Shown: one piece after another, positions 11,590 through 24,212 of the stretch | Numbering within the stretch: position 1 is the stretch's first letter | Layout of the letters: the number at the start of each line of letters is the position of its first letter | Assembly (NCBI GenBank): GCA_029931535.1 | Contig: JAQPZY010001695.1 | Location: forward strand, 1,981,001 to 2,045,000 | Reading direction: 5' to 3' | DNA from: Margaritifera margaritifera | Lineage: Eukaryota > Mollusca > Bivalvia > Unionida > Margaritiferidae | DNA length: 64,000 nucleotides | Program-made: the position numbers and the translations under genes | Notes under the pieces: generated by a model | The model's input: only the letters and a program-made list of their open reading frames with translations | Told to the model about the DNA's origin: nothing | Database searches by the model: none

Positions 11590-12200
11590 GTAAGTAGATG
11601 AGTGGGTGATGGTCAGTCCAAACGGCCTGCTGTTAGTAGTGTGCGTGTTGGTTAGTAGATGAGTGGATGTTGATCAGTCCAAATGGCATATTGGTAAGTA
11701 AGTGTACTTTTAACATTACATTTTCCGTTGTCCCCAGAGTGTCATTTTTGTAACAAATGTACAGGGACAAGGTTGAAATCTGATGTTAGTTTTTAACATT
11801 TCTCCTTGTCACCAGACTGTCATATCTCCACACAAATTGTATCGGGACATCGGAAAATCTCATGTTAATTTTAACATTACATTTTCTCTTGTCCCCAGAT
11901 TGTCATACTCATGTTAAACCTATGGACATTTTTAACATTTCCATTCTCATGACCATTTAATCGGTGTCACAATAATCATAAGAACTGATGTTAAATTCAC
12001 CTTGTTTCTACAGATGCATATTCAGTGTCACAATGTTAATCCTATGGACTAATGTTAAATCCCGCTTGTTCCTCTAAGTGCCATACTAATGTTAAACCTA
12101 TGGACATTTTAACATGGAATTCCCACTGTCCCCAAAGTGCCATACTTTCAAGATGGCAACAGTAATGTTAGCTCCCATTGTCCCCAAAGTGCCATTTTTG
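11590..12200. repeat. Degenerate tandem repeats in the intergenic region
   Basis: Bases 11590-11700 are two copies of a unit of about 66 bp (gtagatgagtgg, gatcagtccaaa). From about 11706, units of about 110 bp repeat TTTAACATTACATTTTC, TTGTCCCCAGA and GTCATA with ATGTTAA/TTAACAT palindromes, four to five times with heavy divergence. The CCCCAG runs look like splice acceptors, but no frame follows them. Confidence 0.55.
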
Positions 12201-13285
12201 TTACCATACTACGATTGCTTTACTATTAACTTCCTTTTCAATTCTTTTATTTGTAAGGCTTAATTTACACCTTGGCTTGTTTCTAATTCTCAACAGGGTG
12301 CATTCATTTAATATACATGGACATTAATTTTTTAAAGGCTCAATTTACATCTTAGCATGCTTTAATTCTATCCTGAGCTTTCTTTCAGATTTATGGATAC
12401 TGAATTCACATTTAAGTACCGTATCTTTTTAATTGATTTCCTGGCTTACGTATTAAGTTCTGTGTTATGTGACTTGTCCGTTATTGGAATTATGTATTAC
12501 GCTATGTTTTGTATGTCTAGTAAATCATGTTTTTGTAAAATATTTATGTTTTATATAATGTTGGTAAAAAGCTTATTACAGCTTATGTTTAGAATTCGTT
12601 TGAATCATGCTCACTCTAAATAAATCTTGTCTTATGTAAAAAGAGTTAAACATGGGAAAAAAACAATTTCCCTTTTTATTAGGTGAATTCAGAATTAAAC
12701 TATAGACTGCAATTTGTTGAATAAAACAATCTTCTTTTCTGACAAGACTTAACTGCTCGTCACCATTCTTAGACGGCTGCTCTGACCGGATGATCTGTGT
12801 CTAAAAATAATATACCATGACAAAAATGTACATAAAAATGTGTTAATATTAAAGTTTTTTTAAATTTAAATATAGATTAAAGTTAGAAACTTAAATCAAC
12901 ACACATAATAATGAAAATATTCTTTAGAATGATTCCTGCAACTAGTATTGATGAAAACGTGCAAGAAACTTTGCGTGTTGTGTACCGTTAAATCGTAGCT
13001 TTCGCTTGCTCTGGAACTGATCTTGATCCTAATAAAATTAGACTATTCTTCATACAGATAATTTATTTACTGCATTAATGATGGTATTAGTTATATTATT
13101 AGATTTATATTATAATTATAGTGCAACAGATAAAAGACACGCCCTAAAAGATCATAGCATGAAATATTTACCAATTTACGTCCTTGCGTTATTCTGCGTT
13201 GATAGACAATCCGCCATGATTGTATATCCTCGCGACCAAACAATCATCATGTCGGTGACCAGCTGAACCGGAAAGTCACTCAAAA

Positions 13286-13339
13286 ATGACTGAGTTGAGT
13301 TATCAGGCAATTCGCTCTGCAAATCAAGCGAGAGAGGCG
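13286..13339 (+). CDS. KATNAL2: KATNAL2 coding exon 1 (katanin p60-like 2, start codon)
   Basis: ATG at 13286 opens 18 codons, MTELSYQAIRSANQAREA, followed by the donor GTAAGG. Vertebrate KATNAL2 begins MELSYQTLK and continues to QAREA at the same spacing, so ELSYQ and QAREA identify the gene and the start. The exon ends in phase 0 and joins exon 2 at 31085 to give NQAREADEVRTDSRKKNLL. KATNAL2 is an AAA ATPase of the katanin/microtubule-severing group, linked in mammals to ciliogenesis, sperm flagella and neuronal shape. Only its N-terminal part is in this window. Intron 1 is 17.7 kb. The gene is divergent from KGD4. The RNA start was not located. Confidence 0.9.
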
Positions 13340-13497
13340 GTAAGGAAATGAATTGATTTATTGTTTCTAAACTTGCACTTAAAGAGACACATTTTTAGTT
13401 CCTACAACTCGGAAGGTGTCCGATTTTTTCAATCACATCTTGTGGCCAAGGACCTCCACGCGTAACAGTTATCGCTTTAGGCTTATCGCCTTAGGCT

Positions 13498-13632
13498 TAC
13501 GGTCAATATCTCGCGGACGGACGCGAATTTGTACTTATTTTACATACCCTTTAAAAGATTATTTTGTAAGGTATTTTAAAGGTATGCATGAAAAGTAAAA
13601 CATTCGCGAGATATTAGCACTATGGCGACAAT
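13498..13632 (+). repeat. Foldback element copy 2, in KATNAL2 intron 1
   Basis: The left arm has AATATCTCGCG and the right arm CGCGAGATATT around TACATACCCTTTAAAAGAT / TTTTAAAGGTATGCA arms and a GATTATTTTGTAAGGTAT loop. Loop and right flank (GGCGACAA) match the copy at 9400-9532 in the same orientation. An extra GACGGACGCG lies in the left arm here, whereas the equivalent lies in the right arm of copy 1. It starts about 160 bp after KATNAL2 exon 1. Confidence 0.75.
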
Positions 13633-15266
13633 TGGTATAGTAAAAGTCATACAGGTCATTTTTCAACAACGGGTGTCGTTTTTTTTTATAGAATTTGCTT
13701 ACACAACGTGTTCTTTTCTTGACCCAGTTTAGTACCTGGCCACCATTGTAAAACTCTGTATAGCGATCAATAATTTTCGTCTGGAAGTTTCTGGATGACA
13801 GTTAAGGTGCAGAACATTCAATAATTAGAATTGAATAGACTTTGGTTAAAATATATTAGTATTAAATTTTAGAACAACAATTAATATTTAATTTAAGATG
13901 AGTAAATGCGCCTACATGACCACATTGACATACACTTTAGGTCAGTATGTTGTACTACTGCATTACTACCTAGAAAACATACCCAAAAAAGTTTAAATAT
14001 AGGTACTTTTGCATTTTTATCCGCCTGCATCAGCAATCAACTTGTGAGGCATTGGTCACAGTGAATTATTTTTATTTCCGATTAACATGTACATCAAGGC
14101 GCTAGGTATTCCGGGATGACCTCTCTTTTTAGCACTAAAATTTGACTTTTTTATGGTGGTGTGTCTATTTCACTAAATGACCACTAAGGATTTTACTAAC
14201 TTGAAAAGTATATGTGTCACACCTACTGAGCTGGTAGTGGAACAAAAAAAATATGGACTCCACCATCGCAGGACAATCATGTGACTGTCGGTTCAAAGAC
14301 TGAACCAGCATTAAAGGTAGTGCACCAGCAGTCAGGTCAAGCCTGGTACAAAAGATAACAGCTAAGCAATTGGATAATTATCCATGATTCTCTTAATTAC
14401 ATACCCAAGAAGTGGTAAGAAAAGGTGTCATTATATTGGTAGGGCTTGGAATTGTGTGACAGAATATTTATTTAACAGAATAATTTTGAAATAATACTGG
14501 GAAACATAAAGTATATTGGCACTGGCGCATAGGATATCGGTGGGTTCAAAAGCATCGCTGCCTAAATTGACACACATACACACACACACACACACATAGT
14601 GTTTGCTTTGTGTTGTCATATTAGGTGTGGGAAAGGACTCCCTGAGGAGAATAACAGTAGTATAGTTAGAGAGACAATTGTCACTAACCAGATTTTGCTG
14701 TGATCTGAAAGGGGAGGTTTCTTCAGGAAGAGGAATGAGGGTTTTCTTGGGGGACTAATCCACAGAAAAAATGAATCATGGTATTTTTTTTGGGGGGGGA
14801 GGTTTTGAAATTAAAACATTGATGGAATAAAGCATGTGGCAGTTTTATTGGTGTAAACAAATTTGGATAATGCACATATTTATTCTGTCTGGGGAGTAAA
14901 CTAAACTATGAATTTGAGCATCATAAAACCATGTTTCAGCTCAGACCTATAGCTTTGCCTTTTAAAAGCCTTATTCAGTATAAATTTATACAGACTGACA
15001 TATTGTGAGATTCATAAATGTCCGTACTTCTTTGACCAGGAGAGAATAAATGCTATCATTATATTAGTAATTTTTCCATTATACATTCATTCTTTTCTCA
15101 GATACACTTTATTTCGTCATTGCATATTTTGTTAGAAACTTCCCCCCGCCCCCAAGAAAACACTCTTCCTGTGGAAACTTCCCCTTAGTGATCAGACACC
15201 ACACACAGCTATAGAAAACTTAAGCACAATCTTTCTGTATATATTCTGCTGTTATTCTCCTGGGTA
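13633..15266. other. KATNAL2 intron 1, no gene recognised
   Basis: Only a CA microsatellite at 14567-14596 and a G run near 14789-14800 stand out. I saw no splice-bounded frame. Confidence 0.5.
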
Positions 15267-15412
<146 letters not shown>

Positions 15413-16420
15413 TTATTCGTATTCTTAGTGTGGACATAGTGTGCAATCATTTGGTATAATGCTAATATTTTTCCTGGTTCAGATAAGTACAGACATTGGT
15501 GAAGACTACAATACATCAGTCTGTATGAATTCTAATAGAACAAGCATTATAAATGGCAAAATTACCTAGATTGATTCCAGATATGACTTTATGATGCCTA
15601 TATTTATATTTTGATAAAAATACGAGCATTATCAAAATGAGTTTAATAAAACCTCCATGGACTTTTTTCCACTGTTGCAAATAAAATGTTCCCACTGTCC
15701 ACCCCCTCCTCAACCCAATACAGGCCCCCTTTTTATTTAATATGTGCCGCTCAAGAAAACTTCCGTATCAGATCACACTAAAATCAAGTTAGTAACAAGT
15801 TTCGGTCTGTATACACTACTATTGTTCACCCTTTCACTCAATATGATCAGCAAGAGTAAGTTTCCCTGGAAAGGTGGTTTTCTAGGAATAATCATTCACC
15901 CCAGAATGGGGATTTTGCATTTTGGGGAGAAACACAAAATCAAGTGTATTGAAAAAGAAAAATGGTTTATCCTTACAATTCCTAAATAATTGACATATTA
16001 AAATTTATGTTTCGCAGAGAGAATAAATATGAGAATTATTTTCTTTCTTTCTTTTCTACTATTTTTATGCAGAGTAGTAGTACATGTATACTTTATTCCA
16101 CTACTGTAGACAACCAGAATTTTTCTTTTCATATTAAAAATATGTTGTCCTTATGTATGTTTTATTCTGTTTGTGTACGTTTTATTTTCTCAAGATTTTT
16201 CTCCATGCCCTACTCTGCCAACATATGAACCAAATGCACAAGACACATGTATGTGGAAAAACAGGTTTTATATAAGACATAGAACATATTGCGATATAAA
16301 TAGCATTACAGGGCAACTGGGTTATGCTATTTTAGTAAAACTAAGCATCTGGTTGACTGTGATTAGCTCAAATGTGTTGTGAACATACTTTTGTTATGGT
16401 CTACAAATGATTGTCCCTGA
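15413..16420. other. KATNAL2 intron 1, no feature recognised
   Basis: Two open frames of 73-81 codons (15744-15989 and 16007-16228) have no start context, domain or splice support, and I treat them as chance. Confidence 0.5.
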
Positions 16421-16597
16421 ATTGGACTGACTTTTGTATCGTTAAGGCAAGTTTAATTTCTCTTATTGGACTGATGTTTGTATCCATATGGCAAATTTAA
16501 TTTCTCTTATTGGACTGACTTTTGTATCCATATGGCAAGTTTAATTTCTCTTATTAGACTGACTTTTGTATCCATATGGCAAGTTTAATTTCTCTTA
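16421..16597. repeat. 44-bp minisatellite, four units
   Basis: Four direct copies of a unit beginning ATTGGACTGACTTTTGTATC and ending TTTAATTTCTCTT, with few mismatches. Confidence 0.9.
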
Positions 16598-17773
16598 AGT
16601 TTGTTTTATCGAATCAGCCGAAATACTCTCTTTTAGTAAAGTGGTGAGATTATTAAGAGTTTTGGCAAATTCCAGATGTTTTTTTTATCACTTTTTACAT
16701 GTTCAAAATTTGTCAGAATTTATCAGATTCATTCAGAAATAAAGTTTTTGCTATGGGGTGGGGAAGGGGATTAGATAATTTAAGTAATTTTGTATCCCTG
16801 TTAGTGGCAATCCTTCCTAAAATTAATTCATAGTCACTGTGCACCTGTTGAGATGTGATTCAGACTGTTGACAGATGTTCATGCGGACTGTCCAATCATG
16901 ACTTGGCACTACACATGCAGTTCTTAGTAATATAAGCATCATCAGTTGTGAAAATGTTTTTTTTTAAAAATAGGGAAAAAGTCCCATCACCACCATCCAT
17001 TGCATGGTCTTACATATACTAGACGTAAATGATCGCACCACTTCTAATATGTGGTGGCAGCTAGGCCTTCCTGTTACAGTTTGTTTTACTTAAAATTCTT
17101 AAATCTGCTCTACTTGTAGATAAGCCAGTTCATTGATGTGACCATTTTTATTAATTATTCCTTTTTATGTATCACTTCAATCTTCATTCAATAAAAAACC
17201 CCATGTGAAGCTTAAACCTCTTTTCTAAGTATTTGAAAGGATCAGTTGTAACAAAGACCATTGTGTACAAAACTTTTAATTTCAATATTTCATTGAACCC
17301 CAGGCCACCACCAGGAATTTCTTTTCTTGATTGTGAAAGCCATACAACAAAAAAAGGGGAGGGGGATTAGGTAGTTCCAAATTGTGTATTTATTTTGATT
17401 GGTTAAAGTTACCAGTAGTTCATTCTTATTTAAAAAAATGGAATATAAATTTGTAAAAAAAAAAAAAAAAAAATCTTGTCCATTCCTATGTATTAGGAGA
17501 CCATTTATATCTGTTGTAAATACAGACTAATTGTATTGTGTTGAATGTGTCCGACTCAAATTCATGTAGTAATCTAGGTACAATTTATTGTACCTAAATT
17601 GTCTTGTTATGAAGTCAGCAAGTAGAAAATGGTTTTCAAACTTTCATTGATAAAGATCTTTAATTAACTATTCAGCACATAGTAGCATACTTGTTACTGT
17701 GTATACTCCATTTAACAAGTCAAATAAGGGTGTAGCAGTAGTACTTAACTTACTTTGTTGTTATGTATCATTA
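16598..17773. other. KATNAL2 intron 1, no feature recognised
   Basis: AT-rich. Contains an A run of about 20 bases near 17455-17473. No coding or TIR structure found. Confidence 0.5.
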
Positions 17774-17992
17774 CCATATATACTCACTTATAATCTTGGT
17801 CCAAATGCAAACAGCATAAACCCTGATCTGCCATCGCATAATGCGCTGGCAGATCATGGTCTATGTTGTTTGTTCTACTGATTTGTCCTTTCTAACTGCA
17901 TAGACCCAGATCTGCCGGCACAGTATGCAACAGCAGATCTGGGTCTATGCAGTTTTTGCAGTTGGTATCAGATTATACACAAGTATATACGG
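17774..17992 (+). mobile_element. Double-hairpin MITE, copy 1 (family description)
   Basis: A family of about 217 bp. The outer inverted ends read roughly CCGTATATACTCGYGTATAAG and its complement, with TA outside both ends. Inside are two successive perfect-type hairpins. The first has arms with CATAGACCCTGATCTGCC and its complement, flanked by AACAA/TTGTT. The second has arms with CATAGACCCAGATCTGCC and its complement, flanked by CAAACTG/CAGTTTG. A spacer TCTACTGATTAGTCCTTAC lies between them. Each hairpin folds about 25 bp around a short CGCATAATGCG-like palindromic loop. There is no coding capacity. The superfamily is not clear. TA flanks fit Tc1/mariner/pogo or PIF types, or others. This copy is fairly diverged (one arm has ATAAACCC). 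Confidence 0.85.
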
Positions 17993-18962
17993 TAATCTCT
18001 TAATAGTAGATTGGAACAGTTTGCAACATATTTATTGTAAGCTGTCAGGTTTAGTCCATTGTGAACCATATTGTTCCCTATACCCATATAAATTGCAAAT
18101 GTAACATACATGCTTCATCAATAATAAGTTTGCTTTCAGCTCCACGTGTGTCACAGTGTCATTATTTCTGAATATATGCTTATACTTTTAAAAGTTAAAT
18201 TAATGAAATAAACTTGTCATCAAATAAATAATTATCATCAGTGTTAAAATATAACATTATCAAAGTTTTAGCCTACCATAAAACATCACTGCTGTTAAGC
18301 AACTACCTGTCTTAAATCCCCTTTTTTTCCAGGTCACTTAAAACCCAATTGTTGTTCAAATTAACCTATATTAAGCAAAGATTTATATAAGATTTTAATA
18401 AACTGGGTATTTTACGCCTGATTTGGAGCTAATTGGTTTTTGTACAATTTCAATAAGACATTTTGTAAACTCCACAGATCACAACTTGTGATATCAGACG
18501 TAGTCTTGGTCATCAAGATGCTTATCATGCCTTTGATTAGTGTGAATTCATTTTATTTTGGTTAGGAGTCATTTTTGTGGTTTTGCCACAAAATGACATT
18601 TTCATCAGGACTTAAATTTTTTGATTGGGGAAAGCATCTGATTATTTCCATGAAAGGATCATAGTTCGTTGGGTCTTTAAATTTGTGGTTTGTAGCAACC
18701 AGGAAAGTTGTACCTCACAAAAAATAATGAATTCACAGCATACTGGGTTATATTTGATAAGTATATTGTAACTGAGTTCTAACTCTCATTTCAGATGTGG
18801 ATGTGTTTGGAATATTCAGAACTTTAAACTACTGTAGCTCATAGTTTATACTGACTGAATTGCACCATAATGAAACTTCCTTTAGGCTTAGCATCATTCG
18901 AGCGTAATGGCTTACTGAGTATGCATCCAAAACTTGAGAAGAAAGAGCTCAGTTTGGAATAA

Positions 18963-19361
18963 TTTTTAACTCAAAAGGAATTAGCAACCAATAAAATTGA
19001 TAAAACTGTCACATTTTGTTGTAATGTCTGTAAAACTGAAATCAAACATGCAGGTGGTGTAGCAAATTTGGCAACATATTTATGGCATCAACATCCATCA
19101 CATTCCATCAATAGTACATTTCAAAGAAGTGACAGAACCCCAAGGCACAACTACATGTACAGAAAAACAAATGCTGAAAGTTCCAGTGAAAGCTTCATAA
19201 AAAAATTGACAAAGTCCAAAACATTTCAAAGTTATTTTGAAACAACCCTTATAAAATGTACAATGGAGAACTTGCAAAAATGCCTTTTCATTGTGGTGGT
19301 AATTAATGTATTGGCATGCTGCCACTCAATCCCTAACACGTGCCAATATCTACATGTATGA
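18963..19361 (+). pseudogene. hAT-like transposase fragment with BED zinc finger
   Basis: In one frame from 18963 the sequence reads FLTQKELATNKIDKT, then VTFCCNVCKTEIKHAGGV and ANLATYLWHQHPSH. This has the C-x2-C and H-x4-H spacing with the N-L-x3-L-x2-H-type helix of BED zinc fingers found in hAT transposases and ZBED proteins. After the finger comes a spacer and a segment TKSKTFQSYFETTLIK. An in-frame TAA stands just upstream at 18960 and the frame closes at 19361, so about 130 codons survive. No dimerisation domain or terminal repeats were seen. It is a transposon fossil in KATNAL2 intron 1. Confidence 0.65.
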
Positions 19362-20396
19362 ACCACTGGCCAATACTATCACTGGCAAAGGTGTGAGCAT
19401 CATGTGACTTACAGTCGCACTAACAGCTTGACAGACTTTCAGGCCTTAAGTAACCATCACCTATTCGAATGCCACTCTATATTCTATACAAACTCAAATC
19501 GTTATAAATTAAATATTTTCAACCATTTTTCATGAAATTTTCACTATGCACGAAATATTAATACTAATTCACACTGGGTAAGTGTCAACATAAAATACTT
19601 TGATTTTATATGATGTGCTATGCTAATAAATAGGGCATGGTTATGAATGTTCTGGTGATAGGTCAGTGCATTCAGACCATACTGTGTTGTGGTCATTGAT
19701 GTTTCGGGTGAGTAGCCTCAACTTTACAACTGTATGTTTAATGGGCCAATTCAAAAGTGTATGTGAATGTTTTGTACTTTGTCAGTTTTTGGTGAAGTGT
19801 TCGAAACTATAACAAATAGATTGTTTGTTTTAGGGTAAGTTTATGAAATACTTTTACCCATTTGTAATGAAAATAATCTAATCTAGGTGCTTACAGCAGT
19901 TAGGATTCATTATAATGTATAGTTTTTGCAGTGCTTATTGGAAGTCATATGGCCAAAATACATGGTGTAATGACCTAAGTGGTAGGATGAGCTTCAAAAA
20001 CAAAGATGATGTAAAATCCCTGTCTTCATTTTTCTAACCCTAGGAAGACATTTGTCCATTTGATACATTTGTTATTGTGGGTCTTTTGCAAGATGGGTTT
20101 TTTTCATGTTCAGTTTTTATTACTTGTAAGGAAATTTCTCATGATTTCAGTACATAATATGTAAAAAAAACATTTGAAAATAAATGCTGTAAATGACCAA
20201 TACATATGATAATACAGACATGCCATGTTGCAATATATCACAATACATTTTTTCCTGGCAGTACCCACCCCTACTTGTACTGAGATATATTACAATAAGG
20301 GTGTCTCATCATAGTGCATCAGAACACATAAACAAGGTATTTAATTATGTGAAATCACACAATTTAATGTTTGTTATTAGCCAGGAACTAAAATTA
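19362..20396. other. KATNAL2 intron 1, no feature recognised
   Basis: May contain further decayed transposon sequence after the BED fragment, but no frame or motif can be followed. Confidence 0.45.
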
Positions 20397-20613
20397 CCAT
20401 ATACACTCTTGTATAAACTGGGTTCAGATGCAAACAGCATAGACTCTGATCTGCGGTCGCATAATGTGCCGGCAGATCAGGGTCTATGTTGTTTGTTCTA
20501 CTGATTAGTCCTTACAAACTGCATAGATCCAGATCTGCCGGTGCATTATTCGACAGCAGATCTGGGTCTGTGCAGTTTGCAGTTTGTTTTAGCTTATATG
20601 CGAGTATATACAG
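20397..20613 (+). mobile_element. Double-hairpin MITE, copy 2
   Basis: Same layout as 17774-17992: TA outside both ends, first hairpin with CTGATCTGC arms, second with CCAGATCTGCC arms. Confidence 0.9.
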
Positions 20614-21510
20614 TAAGTGAAATTTTAAAGAAGTAATGATCAAACAAAATTTAATGGGATCTGTGATGGTACCCACATCGTAAGAGGGGCAGCAGTATAT
20701 TGAGTGGTTTTATAATGAGGGATTAATGTAATTTAAAGACCCAATGAACAAGGATTTATCTGTAAAGACAATTGGGAAACAAGGACATATCTATGAACTT
20801 TAGTGACGATGAAAATGTCATTACTATAGGGCTTACAAAACCATGAAAATGAATACCCCAGAAAATAAATGAATTGAAATGTTGAAAAGGTATCTTGTTG
20901 TCCGAATGGTTATTCTAATTATGTAAATTAGATGCAAGAGGCATACAAGTTCAGGCTGACAACATGTATACATTTGATTCACAATATACAGAATTTTGCT
21001 ATAGTTGCAGAAATAAGGATAGATAATGCACAAGTGTAGATTTTTAAGTTTTCAAAGTTTACAATGTTTACACTGGCAATTTCTGTGAATTCCTTCATCC
21101 CCTCATTTTTCTTTTCAAAATGTTTCAGTATTTGAAAATACTGCAAGAGAAAGGGGTGAAAAAAATAATAGACATCACATATGTGTATTAGCTACTTCTA
21201 CGAATCGCCTTAGTGTTTTTTCCTTTAAATTCAGGTTTTATTCCCAAACTGTGAATAAAAGTAAGGATTCTTTGCAAAATTTGTGTGATTACTATAAAAA
21301 TTTAGAGTCTCCAGATTTTAACAGTTGCTAAAGATCTGCTTTAAGTAAATACTTTACTGAAGAATGACCAACATAGACAGTTAGTTTTGTGTAGTGATCA
21401 AATTTGATTAACATGCATAGATCCCTAACACACTGTCAGTGCCAGGGGCTGTTTTTATTTATTGAACTGTCCAAGCAATTTTGATAATGAATGTCCAGGG
21501 CTAAATTTCA
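20614..21510. other. KATNAL2 intron 1; dispersed-repeat fragments
   Basis: Bases about 20725-20890 (gacccaatgaacaagg, aagacaattgggaaac) resemble, in inverse orientation, the sequence at 18530-18740 and at 61120-61570 (guide phrases TTTGTGGTT and CCAACGAACAA). It is a diverged dispersed repeat with no coding sense. Confidence 0.4.
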
Positions 21511-21636
21511 TCCAAATCTGAACACTTTGAATAAAGATGACCCAAATCTGAACACTTTGAATCATGTTGACCCAAATCTGAAAATTTTGAATCAAGATGA
21601 CCCAAATCTGAACACTTTGAATCAAGATGACCCAAA
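21511..21636. repeat. 30-bp minisatellite, four units
   Basis: Direct copies of CCAAATCTGAACACTTTGAA followed by TCAAGATGAC. The period of 30 leaves 10-residue repeating open frames on both strands, which explains the short frames here. Confidence 0.9.
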
Positions 21637-22010
21637 AACGGATGGGCTGATTGCAATCCCTCATAGTCCATAAAGTCAGCTATCAAAACAGCTATGATTT
21701 AATGTTATAACTGTCTTGATGGCTGACTTGTCAAACTAGGTTTTACACTACTGACACTGATCTGCTGTTGGTGCCGATCAAGGCACTATACTGAAGGTCG
21801 ATTACCATGATGCAGTGAAAAAGATAATTTTGACTATCACAAAGATAAATATCAAGGTTGCGGATGTCATTATGTTTTTTTCATTTATATTACTGGTTTA
21901 AGTGCTGTTTTAAACTCATGACACTGACAAAATGCAATTGTTGCATATGTATGTATTTAAAGTTTTGTGCAACAGTACCAATAGCTACTCACTGTGATAG
22001 TTTACCAATG

Positions 22011-22157
22011 CAGTGGCATGACTAGGTATATATATCAACACACATGCGTAAAAGACAAATCAAAATAGCATTTTTTAAAGTTCTAGAATGGGTTCCCCCA
22101 CCCCCCTTCACCCCTTTAATAGTGTGTACATCAGAAAATTGCCTGGCTACACCCCTG
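22011..22157. mobile_element. Short hAT-type MITE
   Basis: Begins CAGTGGCATGACTAGG and ends CCTGGCTACACCCCTG. The ends are imperfect inverted repeats of the CAGNGGCGTAGCNAGG type common to hAT MITEs. A clear 8-bp target duplication was not found. Confidence 0.6.
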
Positions 22158-23995
22158 CAAGTGCTCCAGCAAGGAATTGCTTACAGCCTGAAGTGCAAGA
22201 GGGGCACCTTTAGAAAAAAAGGGAACTTTAGTTGAAGGAAGGGGCACTGTTTGGAACAAAGGAGCATTTTGTTTAGATAAGAAAGGATCTGATGCGGCTA
22301 ATAAAATGTAGATTTCGTCTTTTGGAAAGCAGAAAGAAATAAAAGCACATTGATAATTTTATCCTATGTTAAAGAAACAGAAAAATAAGTGAAATAAATA
22401 GAAAATGACACAGTTTGAACAAGGTGCTTTAGAGATCTAGATAGAGGCAGAAGGTTCTGGAAGGGCAGTAGGGTGGGGCTAGAAGGTCACTTATGGCAGA
22501 GGGGGATGTGGGGAGCACCCCTTAATTTCCTTCTAGCTGGAGCACTGCCTGCAGTGCTTGTTTTCTTGTTAATAGTCTTGAATCCAAACTTTAATATGTA
22601 TGTTTGGAAATTACTGCAGTGATGTTTGCTTTAATGCTGTTTGATTCATATAATTTGTGTTTTGCAAAAGGGAAAAAAGCTTTGCAAAATGAAAACCTTT
22701 GTCCAGGTAGAGCATGTCCAGATTAAATGTGTCTTATCTTCTGTTTGATTTTTAAGAAAATAAGGGTGAAATAAAACCTTTCATTCATGAATTTGGGATA
22801 TTTAATAATTGGTGCATGTTTTAGCAGAAGAAACCTAAATTTATCCATAGAATTTCAACAATTATATCTTGAGTATATAATGAGAGATGACATGTAAAGA
22901 TGCTTTCACTAATTATGCAGATTCATGAAACCTAAGATGATTTCCATTAATATGTATAAAAAAAATGTTATATTATGTATCATATTACATGTACATATAT
23001 ATTTTTCTTTTCCCTTCTTATTTCTTTCTTTTGAATGTGCAGTCGAGCAAAGTATTGTAGACCAGAGTTTTATTATTGATATTTCACAAGAAATTTTGTA
23101 TGTGTTTGTTTTTTTTGTTTATTGTCTTAGTGCATGTTGTAACATTTTTCCTTAAAGAAAGTTAACTTATCATATTGAGTTTTATGTCAGTAAGATAAGG
23201 AATTATTTGACAGTGGACATTGTTTGATACTTACAGCTGTATGTAACTGGTTGGTCACATGATTGCTTTTCAGTACTCATCTTTATTTTTGTAAAGTTTC
23301 TATATCAGAAAAAAAACTTTCACATGCAAAGAGACTTACGAGAGGTAAATATTATGCCGTTTCAACATCACATGCAGATTTCTCATGTTATAAAGTTATT
23401 TTAGGAATAACAGGTTTATGACACGAGGGGTATGAGTCATCCTAAACGTGTGTTTTGTGCATCCAGAAAATTGTTTCACCTTAAATTGTTGTTCAGGTCT
23501 GTTGGTGATGTTTTTCATGATGAAAACAAATGACCTCATATTTCAAAATTCAGTTGAACCAAGGTAATCAGAAAATCAGTTGAGTGGTGGTCAATTAAGG
23601 ACCAACTATATTTCTGAACAATAGCTCCAAAACACACTTCTGATTATCCAAAGTTACATTCTGCAAATATGATACATGTCGGTGTCATCATCCATTGTTT
23701 TATGTTCTGTCCATTAAACTTGTATTACATTATATCAATGTGAGGAGCACATTTGTTAAACATTTAATCACATGCATTTAGCATTTGCATACATGACTTT
23801 TGTACATCAAGAACGCCTTTGCTAAAAAAAAAAATTAAAAAAAATTACCATGAAACTTTTGATGGAGACAAGCATTAACTGAATTTATGTGAAAATAGAT
23901 AGACATATTTAATTAATCTTCAGTCTGTCTGAAAAAGACATACCAGATAAGACTGTCCTTGCTAAAATCATTCATTATGGTCTAAATGTGATCTA
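22158..23995. other. KATNAL2 intron 1, no feature recognised
   Basis: AT-rich intron. A 76-codon frame at 22925-23155 has no splice or domain support. Confidence 0.5.
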
Positions 23996-24212
23996 CCGTT
24001 TATACTCACATATAAGCCAATACCAACTGCAAACTGCATAGACCCAGATCTGCCATCACATAATGCGTCGGCAGATCTGGGTCTATGCAGTTTGTAAGGA
24101 CTAATCAGTAGAACAAACAACATAGACCCTGATCTGCTAGTGCCTTATGCGACGGCAGATCAGGGTCTATGTTGTTTGCATTTGGACCCAAATTATACAT
24201 GAGTATATACCA
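23996..24212 (-). mobile_element. Double-hairpin MITE, copy 3 (reverse)
   Basis: Same 217-bp layout in reverse orientation. The CAGATC hairpin comes first on the plus strand. Confidence 0.9.

Larger units (their letters stand above)
9770..13285. promoter_or_regulatory. Divergent intergenic region KGD4 / KATNAL2
   Basis: Should hold both promoters and 5' UTRs. No TATA box or clear factor site decides a start. CpG-containing stretches lie near both ends (about 9530-9650 and 13190-13280). In between are a CG/TG alternating run (10424-10460), a degenerate array (11706-12200), and a 76-codon open frame at 12393-12623 that I do not regard as coding: it is hydrophobic, AT-driven and has no recognisable domain. 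Confidence 0.5.

Noticed and set aside
12393..12623. A small membrane protein of 76 codons in the intergenic region
   Set aside because: Hydrophobicity follows from AT-rich composition. No upstream splice or promoter evidence and no recognised family.
21455..21686. A repetitive protein with ten-residue repeats
   Set aside because: The 30-bp period leaves both strands open, and neither strand has coding context.
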